A stretch of 39,135 bases of DNA from an uncultured Clostridia bacterium. Its GTDB lineage: Bacteria > Bacillota > Clostridia > TANB77 > CAG-508. The position numbers were made by a program, and so were the translations under genes. This document shows, in pieces, positions 7,963 through 16,879 of this stretch. The stretch spans positions 1 to 39,135 of the forward strand of contig CATLGL010000001.1 in assembly GCA_949935895.1 (NCBI GenBank). The letters are read 5' to 3'. Every line of letters starts with the position of its first letter. Positions within the stretch are counted from its first letter, which is position 1. The notes beneath the pieces were generated by a model. The model did not search any database. It worked only from the letters and a program-made list of their open reading frames with translations, and had not been told where the DNA came from.

Positions 7963-8967
7963 TTAAGCCTTCATCGCTTCTTCTACTGCAACAGCAACTG
8001 ATACGGTACATCCAACCATTGGATTATTACCCATACCAATTAGTCCCATCATTTCAACGTGTGCTGGAACAGATGATGAACCTGCAAATTGTGCATCTGA
8101 ATGCATTCTTCCCATTGTATCTGTCATACCATAAGAAGCAGGTCCTGCTGCCATGTTATCTGGGTGAAGTGTTCTTCCTGTTCCTCCACCAGATGCTACT
8201 GAGAAGTATTTTTTGCCTTGCTCAATACATTCTTTTTTGTATGTACCTGCAACTGGATGTTGGAATCTTGTTGGGTTGGTAGAATTACCTGTAATTGATA
8301 CATCTACTCCTTCCATATGCATAATTGCAACACCTTCTCTAACATCGTTTGCACCATAACATCTAACTTTTGCTCTTTCGCCATCTGAATATGCTATTTC
8401 TTTTACTACGTTTACTTTTCCTGTGAAGAAATCAAAATCAGTTTGTACATAGGTAAATCCATTGATTCTTGAAATAACTTGTGCTGCATCTTTTCCAAGT
8501 CCATTTAAGATAACTCTTAATGGTTCTTTTCTTACTTTGTTTGCAGATTTTGCAATACCAATTGCTCCTTCTGCTGCAGCAAAGCTTTCATGTCCTGCTA
8601 AAAATGCAAAACATTTTGTTTCTTCAGATAATAACATTGATGCTAAGTTTCCATGTCCTAATCCTACTTTTCTATCATCTGCAACAGAACCTGGAATACA
8701 AAATGCTTGTAGTCCTTCTCCAATTGCTTTTGCAGCATCTGCTGCTTTTACACATCCTTTTTTAATCGCAATTGCGGCTCCTAATGTATAAGCCCAAGCT
8801 GCATTTTCAAAACAAATTGGTTGAACACTTTTGGTAATATCATATGGATTAAATCCTTTTTCTTTACAAATATTCAATGCATCTTCAAAATCTTTAATTC
8901 CGTATTTTTCCATTACGGGTTTAATTTGGTCTATTCTTCTTTCATAACTTTCAAATGTTACTGCCAT
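7963..8967 (-). CDS. GGGtGRT family protein
   Basis: The 334-residue protein contains the naming motif SVASGGGTGRTLHPDNMAAG and the conserved start SYERRIDQIKPVMEKYGI. GGGtGRT proteins occur in strict anaerobes, almost always beside a NifU-like Fe-S scaffold, as here (9130-9822). Their reaction is unknown. The operon partner points to a role in Fe-S or another metal-related process. The start has an AGGAGGT site. The only coding-strand CGG is out of frame (TAC GGA). Confidence 0.93.
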   Translation of the reverse strand: MAVTFESYERRIDQIKPVMEKYGIKDFEDALNICKEKGFNPYDITKSVQPICFENAAWAYTLGAAIAIKKGCVKAADAAKAIGEGLQAFCIPGSVADDRKVGLGHGNLASMLLSEETKCFAFLAGHESFAAAEGAIGIAKSANKVRKEPLRVILNGLGKDAAQVISRINGFTYVQTDFDFFTGKVNVVKEIAYSDGERAKVRCYGANDVREGVAIMHMEGVDVSITGNSTNPTRFQHPVAGTYKKECIEQGKKYFSVASGGGTGRTLHPDNMAAGPASYGMTDTMGRMHSDAQFAGSSSVPAHVEMMGLIGMGNNPMVGCTVSVAVAVEEAMKA

Positions 8968-8979
8968 TTATTTTACCTC

Positions 8980-9120
8980 CTACTTTTCTAAGATATTTCT
9001 AATATTTTCTAATAGTTCTTCTATTTTGTTATATTTTATTATTTTAAAATTTTCATTTCCTCGTATCATTCCTGAAACGTTGAAATTCTCATCATACATA
9101 CAAATAACAGATATGTTCAT
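8980..9120 (-). CDS. Small protein (46 aa) between the Fe-S scaffold and GGGtGRT genes
   Basis: The ATG at 9120 lies nine bases after the stop of the upstream scaffold gene, and the TAG at 8982-8980 lies just before the ribosome site of GGGtGRT. It reads MNISVICMYDENFNVSGMIR followed by a Lys/Glu/Asn-rich helix. It has no recognised domain. The tight spacing on both sides and the plausible composition argue that it is translated as part of the operon. Confidence 0.55.
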   Translation of the reverse strand: MNISVICMYDENFNVSGMIRGNENFKIIKYNKIEELLENIRNILEK

Positions 9121-9129
9121 TTGTTTTTC

Positions 9130-9822
9130 CTACTCTTTTCTTGGATCAATTTTCTTTACCGCTTCGTCAAATCTTCCATATGTTCCACTTGCTTTTTCAA
9201 TTGCTTCTACTGGTTCGATTCCTTTTTTTATGTTTTCCATCATTTTTCCTAAATTTACATATTTATATCCAATAATTTGGTTATCTTTGTCAAGCCCGAT
9301 TTCTACTATGTATCCTTCTGCAAGTTCTAAGTATCTTGGTCCTTTTGCAAGAGTTGAATAAATGGTTCCTACTTGGCTTCTATGTCCTTTTCCTAAGTCC
9401 TCAAGTCCTGCTCCTATTTGTAGTCCTCCTTCTGAAAAGGCTGATTGTGACCTTCCATATACAATTTGTAAGAATAACTCTCTCATAGCAGTATTGATAG
9501 CATCACATACTAAGTCTGTGTTTAATGCTTCTAATATTGTTTTTCCTACTAATATTTCTCCTGCCATTGCTGCTGAATGTGTCATTCCTGAACATCCAAT
9601 TGTTTCTACTAGTGCTTCTTGTATAATCCCTTCTTTGATATTTAAGGTTAATTTACATGCTCCTTGTTGAGGGGCACACCAACCGATACCGTGTGTTAAT
9701 CCCGATATATCTTTAATTTCTTTTGCTTTTACCCATTTTCCTTCTTCTGGAATTGGTGCTGGTCCATGGTCCACTCCTTTTGCTACTGGACACATTTCTT
9801 CTACTTCTTTTGAATAAATCAT
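9130..9822 (-). CDS. NifU-like iron-sulfur cluster assembly scaffold protein
   Basis: The 230-residue protein carries a NifU/IscU-type domain with cysteines in GWCAPQQGACKL and TIGCSGMTHSAAMAG, in the arrangement seen in the scaffold proteins that accompany GGGtGRT. It begins MIYSKEVEEMCPVAKG. It is the first gene of a three-gene unit. All five coding-strand CGG trinucleotides here straddle codons (for example CAC GGT, ATC GGT), showing that CGG out of frame is tolerated. Confidence 0.88.
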   Translation of the reverse strand: MIYSKEVEEMCPVAKGVDHGPAPIPEEGKWVKAKEIKDISGLTHGIGWCAPQQGACKLTLNIKEGIIQEALVETIGCSGMTHSAAMAGEILVGKTILEALNTDLVCDAINTAMRELFLQIVYGRSQSAFSEGGLQIGAGLEDLGKGHRSQVGTIYSTLAKGPRYLELAEGYIVEIGLDKDNQIIGYKYVNLGKMMENIKKGIEPVEAIEKASGTYGRFDEAVKKIDPRKE

Positions 9823-9929
9823 TTTAATTGCTCCTTTCTAGCATTAGATTATATATTAAAATTTTGAAAACATTTATTATGGTTTAAGCTTATTTTGTTT
9901 TTTCTCTATGTATATTCTTCATTTGTACA

Positions 9930-10679
9930 TTAAGACATATTCATTGTAAGAATTTGACTTTTAATTGTTGGTTCTTCTATTTCATCTACCATTTCTTTGT
10001 TCTTTTGATTTAATTGTTTAGGTAAAACCAATTTAAAATCCGTTTTTGCTTTCGTCTTTTCTTCTGCTTCTTGTGGTTTTTCACCAAGTTTATTATATTG
10101 TATGATATTACTAACTGGTTTTTTATAAATTCCTTCTTGATAATTAAGATGATTGTTAATTTTATGTTTACTTTTGGTTAAATATTCTTCTATCATTCTT
10201 CTTTCATGTTTGGGATAACTTGATAGTGGTACTCCTAAATATTGGTGTCTCCAAATTAAGTGTCTATCATAACTATTATATTCTGAATGTTGTAAATCTT
10301 CATAACCATAAGTAACATTAAATTTGAATTCTTCAACTGAAATCGTAATACTCGTCCATGGTTTTTCTCCTGATTCAATCCATTCTTTTCTTAGGAGTTT
10401 TATTTCATCATACAATTTTTGAGCTAATTTTAAATAATCTTGTTCGTCTATATTGAATTTACCTGGCACTTCATATACATTAACTGGATTTTTCTTTAAA
10501 ATACCTTGAGGAAAATAATAAAAAAACATTTCCCCTGTTTGTACTTCTTTAAAATGGTCAATGGCAGAAGCATATAGGTACACACGATTCCATTTTTCAG
10601 GAATCATGTAAAATAATTGTTTTTGTATTTTTTTAAATTTACTCTGAACTTGTACTTGTGTTAGCATAAACGCCCCCAT
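9930..10679 (-). CDS. YezG-like (DUF600) immunity/antitoxin-family protein
   Basis: The 249-residue protein has an N-terminal domain with the DUF600/YezG pattern: a helix, MIPEKWNRVYLYASAI, GEMFFYYFPQG, YDEIKLLRKEWIESGEKPW, FKFNVTYGYEDL and a W near RHLIWRHQYLGV. YezG of Bacillus subtilis neutralises the YeeF toxin. No toxin gene is adjacent here, and the gene overlaps gpmI by one base (TAATG), so it may serve another role. A lysine-rich C-terminal tail (about 190-249) is extra. A better-spaced ATG at 10667, after GGGGG, may be the true start. Confidence 0.7.
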   Translation of the reverse strand: MGAFMLTQVQVQSKFKKIQKQLFYMIPEKWNRVYLYASAIDHFKEVQTGEMFFYYFPQGILKKNPVNVYEVPGKFNIDEQDYLKLAQKLYDEIKLLRKEWIESGEKPWTSITISVEEFKFNVTYGYEDLQHSEYNSYDRHLIWRHQYLGVPLSSYPKHERRMIEEYLTKSKHKINNHLNYQEGIYKKPVSNIIQYNKLGEKPQEAEEKTKAKTDFKLVLPKQLNQKNKEMVDEIEEPTIKSQILTMNMS

Positions 10680-12211
10680 TATTTTTTTACAATAATACTT
10701 TCACCTGTCATTTCTTCTGGTTTTTCTAATCCCATAATATCTAACATGGTTGGTGCTAAATCTGCTAATTTTCCTGTTTTTAATATGGCTTCATTTCTTC
10801 CTACAAGCATTAGTGGAACTGGATTAGTTGTATGGGCTGTATGTGGTTCTCCTGTTTGATAATCTACCATTTGCTCTGCATTTCCATGGTCTGCAGTAAT
10901 TAGTAAAACACCATTTACTTTTTCTACTGCCTCTACAACTTTTCCAACACATTCATCTATTGTTTCAATTGCTTTTACTGCTGCTTCTAAATTTCCTGTA
11001 TGTCCTACCATATCTGGGTTTGCATAATTTAAAATAATTGCATTATATTTATTTTGTGTAATTGCATCTACTACTTTATCTGTTACTTCATAGGCACTCA
11101 TCTCTGGTTTTAAATCATAAGTTTCAACTTTTGGAGATGGGATTAAAATTCTATCTTCCCCTTCATATGGTTCTTCTTCTCCTCCATTAAAGAAGAAAGT
11201 AACATGAGCATATTTTTCTGTTTCTGCAATACGAAGTTGTTTAAGACCTTTTTTGCTAATATATTCTCCAAAAGTATTTTTTAGTGTAGTTGGTTTAAAG
11301 GCTATTTCCACATTTGGCATAGTATCATCATATTTGGTCATACATACAAAATATAAGTTTAATGGCTTTGTTTTAAATCCATCAAATTTATTATCTACTA
11401 AGCTTCTTGTTATTTCTCTTGCTCTATCTGGTCTAAAGTTAAAGAAAATAACTGAGTCCTTTTCTTTAATTGTTGCAATTGGAATATCTCCATTACATAT
11501 TAAAGTAGGTTCTACAAATTCATCGAAAATTTCTTTTTGATAAGATGCTTCAATAGCACTAATTGCTGTTGGTGCTTTTTTTCCTTCTCCCTGTACTAAT
11601 GCTTGGTATGCTTTTTCAACTCTTTCCCATCTTTTATCTCGATCCATTGCATAAAATCTACCTGTAATACTTGCAATTTTACCAATTTCTTTTTCTCTCA
11701 TTTTCTCTTCTAGTTTTGCAATATACCCTTCTGCTGAAGCAGGTGGCGTATCTCTTCCATCTAGAAAAGCATGGACATATACATTTTCAATTCCTTTTCT
11801 TTTAGCAAGCTCTAATAGTGCATATAAATGACGAATATGGCTATGCACTCCTCCATCTGATAACAATCCCATAATGTGTAAATCGGATTGTTGTTGTTTA
11901 CAGTTCTCTACTGCTTTTTCAAATTCTGGTATACTAAAGAAATCACCATCTTCGATTGACTTTGTAATTCTTGTTAATTCTTGGTATACAATTCTTCCTG
12001 CTCCAATATTGGTATGTCCTACTTCTGAATTTCCCATTTGTCCTTCTGGTAATCCAACATTTAATCCACTTGTATAAATATCTGTAGTTGGACATAGCTT
12101 CATAATTTTATCAATGTTTGGTGTATTTGCTATTTTTACTGCATTTCCCTTTTCATTTGTGTTTTCGCCAAATCCGTCTAATATCATTAACATTGTTAAT
12201 TTCGTTTCCAT
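10679..12211 (-). CDS. gpmI: 2,3-bisphosphoglycerate-independent phosphoglycerate mutase
   Basis: The 510-residue enzyme interconverts 3- and 2-phosphoglycerate in the cytoplasm and needs Mn2+. Visible motifs are LMILDGFGENTNEKG (metal site), GQMGNSEVGHTNIGAG (phosphoserine nucleophile), DGRDTPP, RFYAMDRDKRWERV and LLITADHGNAEQM (metal site). Length is normal. It follows tpiA on the strand and belongs to a lower-glycolysis run (gap, pgk, Nudix, tpiA, gpmI). The start has an AAGGAAGG site. Confidence 0.97.
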   Translation of the reverse strand: METKLTMLMILDGFGENTNEKGNAVKIANTPNIDKIMKLCPTTDIYTSGLNVGLPEGQMGNSEVGHTNIGAGRIVYQELTRITKSIEDGDFFSIPEFEKAVENCKQQQSDLHIMGLLSDGGVHSHIRHLYALLELAKRKGIENVYVHAFLDGRDTPPASAEGYIAKLEEKMREKEIGKIASITGRFYAMDRDKRWERVEKAYQALVQGEGKKAPTAISAIEASYQKEIFDEFVEPTLICNGDIPIATIKEKDSVIFFNFRPDRAREITRSLVDNKFDGFKTKPLNLYFVCMTKYDDTMPNVEIAFKPTTLKNTFGEYISKKGLKQLRIAETEKYAHVTFFFNGGEEEPYEGEDRILIPSPKVETYDLKPEMSAYEVTDKVVDAITQNKYNAIILNYANPDMVGHTGNLEAAVKAIETIDECVGKVVEAVEKVNGVLLITADHGNAEQMVDYQTGEPHTAHTTNPVPLMLVGRNEAILKTGKLADLAPTMLDIMGLEKPEEMTGESIIVKK

Positions 12212-12339
12212 TTTCTTACCTTCCTTTTATTGATCTATTATACTTTTTAGACATATGTTACTATTCTTTAGTATATTTACTTTAATATCTTCTGTAATAT
12301 CATAAATTTTTGGTAATTCTATATAAACCCATTTTTATC

Positions 12340-13087
12340 TTAATAATTCACAATTCCTGCAAAGCTTTCTGGTTTTAGGCTTGCTCCTCCTACTAATGCT
12401 CCATCAATATCTGATGTTGAAAATAATTCTCTACTATTATCTGGTTTTACACTACCACCATATTGGATTATAACTCTTTGGGCTGTCATTTGTCCATATA
12501 TTTTACAAATTTCGTCACGAATTTCTTTTATACTGTTGTTGGCATCTTCACTAGTTGCTGTTTTCCCTGTTCCAATTGCCCAAATTGGCTCATATGCAAT
12601 AATGATGTTTTCTACTTGTTCGTTTTCTAGTCCTTCTAATGCTAGTCTTGTCTGCGTGGTAATTACTTCCTTTGTTTTTCCATCTTCTCTTTGTTCTAAA
12701 CTTTCTCCTACACACACAATTGGTTTTAAGTCATTTCTTAAAGCTGCTTTTACTTTTTTATTAACTGTCTCATCGGTTTCTGCAAAATATTGTCTTCTTT
12801 CAGAATGCCCAATAATAACATATTCTACTCCAATAGACTTTAACATAGAACCAGATATTTCTCCTGTATAGGCTCCTGTTTCTTCCCAATGCATATTTTG
12901 TGCTCCTATATGGACATTACTTCCGGCTTGCGTGTTTTACCATACATTTTAAATCAAGATATGGTACACAAAGAATTACTTCTGCTTGTGCATTTTTCAC
13001 TAAAGGAATCAATTCTTTTAGATATTCCTTTGCTTCTTCTGGATTTTTATTCATTTTCCAATTTCCTGCAATTATTTTTTTTCGCAT
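12340..13087 (-). CDS. tpiA: Triosephosphate isomerase with one CGGA recoding site
   Basis: The enzyme interconverts dihydroxyacetone phosphate and glyceraldehyde 3-phosphate. The start ATG at 13087 gives IIAGNWKMNKN (catalytic Lys). Residue 55 is the CGGA codon at 12925-12922 (GCA AGC CGGA AGT AAT). After it come VHIGAQNMHWEETGAYTGEI, VIIGHSERR (catalytic His), AYEPIWAIGTG (catalytic Glu) and IIQYGGSVKPDN. Total 248 residues, exactly the usual size. Read conventionally, the protein ends two codons after the site and lacks the His and Glu. No other tpiA is visible in the window, so this essential-type enzyme probably depends on the shift. Confidence 0.95.
12922..12925 (-). other. CGGA four-base codon, TPI residue 55
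   Basis: The zero frame reads CGG AAG TAA and stops. The +1 frame gives Gly-Ser-Asn followed by VHIGAQN, the conserved second part of the enzyme. Confidence 0.9.
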
Positions 13088-13106
13088 ACTTTTTCTCTCC
13101 TTTTTT

Positions 13107-13709
13107 CTAATCTCTTTCCCTTTGTAACACTATTTTTCTTCCAAATCTTTCCTGATACAATCTAACAAATTTCATAATGATTGGTAGATATGCTTCTACA
13201 CATGGGAAAATTTCATTATTTAACAATTGTTCTAAAAATTCTCTACCTGGTACTTTTTCTAATTTTTTTATTTCTTTTTCATTATACTCTAGAATAGTAT
13301 CTCTATCTCTAAATAAACAATAAACCTCTAAAAAGCACTGTAATTCTTCTTTGGTTTCTTCAGAATTAATGACGACATTTCCTAAATGAATAACCTGTAA
13401 TGCTTCTTCTATATCAATGGATAATTCTTCATATAGTTCTCTTATAACTGCTTGTGTCGCAACTTCATAAGATTGTATATGACCAGAACATCCGTCTTTT
13501 TCATCATTATTTTTATGTTCTATAATAACATTACCTTCTTTATCAACAACAAAACATAAAACACATTTTTTCCACTCTTCTTTATTTTGTTGACTATTTC
13601 GATAATCTATTCTAAGTTTTTTTCTATTCTTATTATATAAAGTTATTTCTTCTTTTTCTTGGTTTTTTTGTTTTACATATTCCCTAAAACTTTGTTGTAA
13701 ATTGGTCAT
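13107..13709 (-). CDS. Nudix hydrolase family protein
   Basis: The 200-residue protein contains a Nudix box, GHIQSYEVATQAVIRELYEE followed by LSI, fitting G-x5-E-x7-REU-x-EE except that the last Gly is Ser. A basic N-terminal 50 residues precede it. Nudix enzymes hydrolyse nucleoside diphosphates linked to other groups; the substrate cannot be inferred. It lies between pgk and tpiA on the same strand, 25 bases after pgk. It ends with TAG. Confidence 0.82.
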   Translation of the reverse strand: MTNLQQSFREYVKQKNQEKEEITLYNKNRKKLRIDYRNSQQNKEEWKKCVLCFVVDKEGNVIIEHKNNDEKDGCSGHIQSYEVATQAVIRELYEELSIDIEEALQVIHLGNVVINSEETKEELQCFLEVYCLFRDRDTILEYNEKEIKKLEKVPGREFLEQLLNNEIFPCVEAYLPIIMKFVRLYQERFGRKIVLQRERD

Positions 13710-13734
13710 CTGCTATTCTACATCCTTTTTCATA

Positions 13735-14919
13735 TTACTTATCTTGTAAACATTCAATTCCTGGTAATTTTTTTCCCTCTAAGAACTCTAAGCTTGCTCC
13801 TCCTCCTGTTGAAACATGAGTTAATTTTTCTGCTACTCCTGCTTTTTCAACTGCTGCTGCACAATCTCCTCCACCAACAATTGTAATTGCATCAATTTCA
13901 GCTAATGTTTTAGCAATTTCATTACTTCCAATTGCAAATTGGTCAAATTCAAATAATCCAAGTGGTCCATTCCATACAACTGTTTTTGCTTTATTTAGCT
14001 CTTCTTTATATAATTTAATGGTTTCTTCTCCTATATCAAATCCTTCCCAACCATCTGGAATTTCTGTACATTTTACTGTTTTACTTTCTGTGTCTTTGTC
14101 AAATTCTTTTCCTAATTTTGTATCAACTGGCAACATTAGCTTAACATTTTTTTCTTTTGCCTTTTGTATTAGTTCTAATGCCAAATCTAATTTATCTAAT
14201 TCGCATATTGAATTTCCTACATTGTAACCTTGTGCTTTAAAGAAAGTATATGCCATTGCTCCACCAATCATTAAGGTATCTACCTTTTCAAGCAAGCTAT
14301 TGATAACACCAATTTTATCAGAAACTTTTTTTCCTCCTAAAATAGCAACAAAGGGTCTTTTAGGATTTTCTAGAGCATTACCCATAAAGTCAATTTCTCT
14401 TTCAATTAAAAACCCAGAAACAGCTGGTAAATAGTCTGCCACTCCTGCAGTTGATGCATGTGCTCTATGGGATGTTCCAAACGCATCATTTACGTAAATT
14501 TCAGCAAGAGAGGCAAACTCACGTGCCATTTCTGGATCATTTTTTTCTTCTCTTGCATCAAATCGAACATTTTCTAATAATACAACTTCTCCTTCTTTCA
14601 TATTACTTGTTAAACTTTTAGCACTATCTCCTACAATGTCCATAGCTAATTTTACTTCTAATCCTAATTCTTTTGATAATTCTTTTGCAACAGGTGCAAG
14701 AGAAAATTCTTTTTTTACTTCTCCTTTTGGTCTACCTAAATGAGAACAAAGAATTACTTTTGCTCCATTTTCTAATAAATATTTTATTGTTGGTAAAGAA
14801 GATACGATTCTTCTTGTATCTGTAATATTTCCCATATCATCTTGTGGTACATTAAAATCACAACGAACCAATACTTTTTTTCCTTTTACCTCAATATCTT
14901 TTACTGTTTTTTTATTCAT
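13735..14919 (-). CDS. pgk: Phosphoglycerate kinase
   Basis: The 394-residue enzyme makes ATP and 3-phosphoglycerate from 1,3-bisphosphoglycerate. It begins NKKTVKDIEVKGKKVLVRCD followed by FNVP, with LCSHLGRPKG, NDAFGTSHRAHAS, AILGGKKVSDKIGV (nucleotide-binding lysines) and VGGGDCAAAVEKAG with VSTGGGASLEFLEG at the C-terminus. Full length, with an AGGAGG site. There is no in-frame CGG. Confidence 0.98.
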   Translation of the reverse strand: MNKKTVKDIEVKGKKVLVRCDFNVPQDDMGNITDTRRIVSSLPTIKYLLENGAKVILCSHLGRPKGEVKKEFSLAPVAKELSKELGLEVKLAMDIVGDSAKSLTSNMKEGEVVLLENVRFDAREEKNDPEMAREFASLAEIYVNDAFGTSHRAHASTAGVADYLPAVSGFLIEREIDFMGNALENPKRPFVAILGGKKVSDKIGVINSLLEKVDTLMIGGAMAYTFFKAQGYNVGNSICELDKLDLALELIQKAKEKNVKLMLPVDTKLGKEFDKDTESKTVKCTEIPDGWEGFDIGEETIKLYKEELNKAKTVVWNGPLGLFEFDQFAIGSNEIAKTLAEIDAITIVGGGDCAAAVEKAGVAEKLTHVSTGGGASLEFLEGKKLPGIECLQDK

Positions 14920-15096
14920 AATTAAAAACCCCTCCTACTTTTTTTATTATATGGATTTCATACCAATTTTATACAAAAGGTATATATATTACCATTGTAA
15001 AAGTATTACTATGAAAAATCTTTTATTTACTCATATTTCTTCTATCTTTGAAATTTACAATGTTAATATATATGCCTTTTTAAAGAATAATAGAGA

Positions 15097-15113
15097 CAAG
15101 CCTTTTGGGCTTG
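15097..15113 (-). terminator. Hairpin between gap and pgk
   Basis: CAAGCC-N5-GGCTTG lies in the 231-base gap after gap. On the minus strand it is followed by TCTCTATTATTC, a weak T-run. It may attenuate or end the gap transcript, and pgk may have its own promoter. Nothing else is recognised in this gap. Confidence 0.5.
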
Positions 15114-15150
15114 CCCCTACAAACCCTACAATTTACACTATTGTATGGTA

Positions 15151-16155
15151 TTATCCACGTGTTGCCATATATCTTGCTAAATCTACTAATTTATTTGAAT
15201 ATCCCCATTCATTATCATACCATGCAACTAATTTTACAAAAGTATCTGTTAATTGAATTCCTGCTGTTGCATCGAAAATTGAAGTATGTTCATCATTTAC
15301 AAAGTCTGTTGAAACAACTGGATCTTCTACATATTCAATGATTCCTTTAAACTCATTTTCAGATGCTTTTTTCATAACACTACAAATTTCTTCGTAAGTT
15401 GCTGGTTTTTCTAAATTACAAGTTAAGTCTACAACAGAAACATCTGGAGTTGGTACTCTAAATGCCATACCTGTTAATTTTCCATTTAAAGATGGAATTA
15501 CTTTTCCTACTGCTTTTGCAGCTCCTGTTGAAGATGGAATAATGTTAGCTGCTGCTGCACGTCCTCCTCTCCAATCTTTTTTAGAAGCTCCATCTACTGT
15601 TTTTTGTGTTGCTGTTGTTGCATGAACTGTTGTCATAAGTCCATCTTTAATACCAAAATTATCGTTAATAACTTTAGCAAGTGGTGCTAAACAGTTTGTT
15701 GTACAAGATGCATTTGAAACAATATTCATACTTGGGTCATATGTTTCATTATTTACTCCCATTACAAACATTGGTGCATCTTTTGATGGTGCACTAATAA
15801 TAACTTTCTTTGCTCCTGCCTCAATATGAGCCTGTGCTTTTTCTAATGTAGTAAATACTCCTGAACATTCTAATACATAGTCTACTCCATCGGTTCCCCA
15901 AGGAATGTTTTTTGGATCCATTTCATTATATACTTTAATTTCTTTTCCATCTACTACTAATTTTCCGTTTTCTTCTTTTACATCTCCTTCGAATTTTCCA
16001 TGTACTGAATCATATTTTACCATGTAAGCCATATAATCAGCTGTAATAAAAGGGTCATTGATTGCTACTACTTCTACATCTCCTTTTTTTAATGCTGCTT
16101 GGAATGTTAAATTTCCAATTCTTCCAAATCCATTGATTCCAACTCTAATTGCCAT
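15151..16155 (-). CDS. gap: Glyceraldehyde-3-phosphate dehydrogenase
   Basis: The 334-residue enzyme oxidises glyceraldehyde 3-phosphate with NAD+ and phosphate. The ATG at 16155 has an AAGGAGG site and gives AIRVGINGFGRIGNLTFQAA (NAD fold). An in-frame ATG at 16197 would place that site inside the gene and is rejected. The catalytic Cys lies in SNASCTTNCLAPLAKVI, with TTVHATTATQKTVDG and WYDNEWGYSNKLVDL further on. The first gene of the lower-glycolysis run. Confidence 0.98.
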   Translation of the reverse strand: MAIRVGINGFGRIGNLTFQAALKKGDVEVVAINDPFITADYMAYMVKYDSVHGKFEGDVKEENGKLVVDGKEIKVYNEMDPKNIPWGTDGVDYVLECSGVFTTLEKAQAHIEAGAKKVIISAPSKDAPMFVMGVNNETYDPSMNIVSNASCTTNCLAPLAKVINDNFGIKDGLMTTVHATTATQKTVDGASKKDWRGGRAAAANIIPSSTGAAKAVGKVIPSLNGKLTGMAFRVPTPDVSVVDLTCNLEKPATYEEICSVMKKASENEFKGIIEYVEDPVVSTDFVNDEHTSIFDATAGIQLTDTFVKLVAWYDNEWGYSNKLVDLARYMATRG

Positions 16156-16197
16156 TTTAAATTCCTCCTTCTTGGAAGTTTGAGGTTTGATTTTCAA

Positions 16198-16472
16198 GGT
16201 TTAAAGATTCTTTCACCCTTTAGTATCTAACGTCTAACTTCTAGTTTTATATTTTGTCCTTTTTAAAGAACATTATCATTCTATATCAAAAAAGAACACT
16301 TTTCAAGTATTCTTTTTAATATTTTTTATATTATAGAAATTTCTTTTTTACACTATGTAAATTGTTATTTTTTTGCCGTTCTTCGATTCTATAATATATT
16401 AAATCAGTTTAGCCTTCATGCTCTCTACACCAATAAATTGTAATATCTATAAAAATACATTTTTTTCTTTTG
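16198..16472. other. Intergenic region upstream of gap
   Basis: About 400 bases separate the gap start (16155) from the plus-strand orphan gene (16551). This part is very AT-rich. A stretch near 16225 (TCTAACGTCTAACTTCTAG) resembles the repeat arms at 18051-18105. I see no ORF or RNA here. The gap promoter must lie in it, but I could not assign one with confidence. Confidence 0.4.
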
Positions 16473-16501
16473 TTGAAAGCCTTCCTATATTATGTTATAA
16501 T
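16473..16501 (+). promoter_or_regulatory. Promoter for the 16551 gene
   Basis: TTGAAA (16473-16478) and TATAAT (16496-16501) are separated by 17 bases, with the gene's AAAGGAG site and ATG about 50 bases downstream. Confidence 0.75.
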
Positions 16502-16550
16502 CTTAATACATATTTATAAACTCGGATTGCTGTAAAGAAAGGAGACTACC

Positions 16551-16787
16551 ATGGTTATACCGCAGTATGTACTTTACAAAAATTGCATTTCTTATCCTAA
16601 AATTGATTTTCTATGGGGTAAATATTATTTAGACACTTATAAAAAAGGAATTTTCTATGCCACCCCTAAAGAAGCGGAAGCATTTGAAACCTTCTATCCT
16701 GAAATTACCTTTTGGTTATTACCAAATGATAATGTTTGTGCTGGATTAAAGAAGTATCTTGCTATTGTCAATTCCAGTTTACAGTAA
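16551..16787 (+). CDS. Small orphan protein (78 aa), unknown function
   Basis: It has its own promoter (16473-16501), an AAAGGAG ribosome site nine bases before ATG, and a terminator downstream, so it is a real independent gene on the otherwise unused strand. The protein is soluble and rich in Tyr/Phe/Lys (VIPQYVLYKN, ATPKEAEAFETFYPEITF, WLLPNDN). I do not recognise a family. Its CGG is out of frame (GCG GAA). Confidence 0.65.
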   Translation: MVIPQYVLYKNCISYPKIDFLWGKYYLDTYKKGIFYATPKEAEAFETFYPEITFWLLPNDNVCAGLKKYLAIVNSSLQ

Positions 16788-16833
16788 TCACAAAAGTGGC
16801 TGTGTCACAGGGCATCACGTGCCTATCTAATTG

Positions 16834-16872
16834 AAAAAGAGATTCACCAGTTTATTTTGTGAATCTCTTTTC
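16834..16872. terminator. Bidirectional terminator between the 16551 gene and dnaJ
   Basis: AAAAAGAGATTCAC (16834-16847) pairs with GTGAATCTCTTTT (16859-16871), with A- and T-runs on opposite sides. It lies between two converging genes, so it can serve both. Confidence 0.85.
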
Positions 16873-16879
16873 TCTTTTC

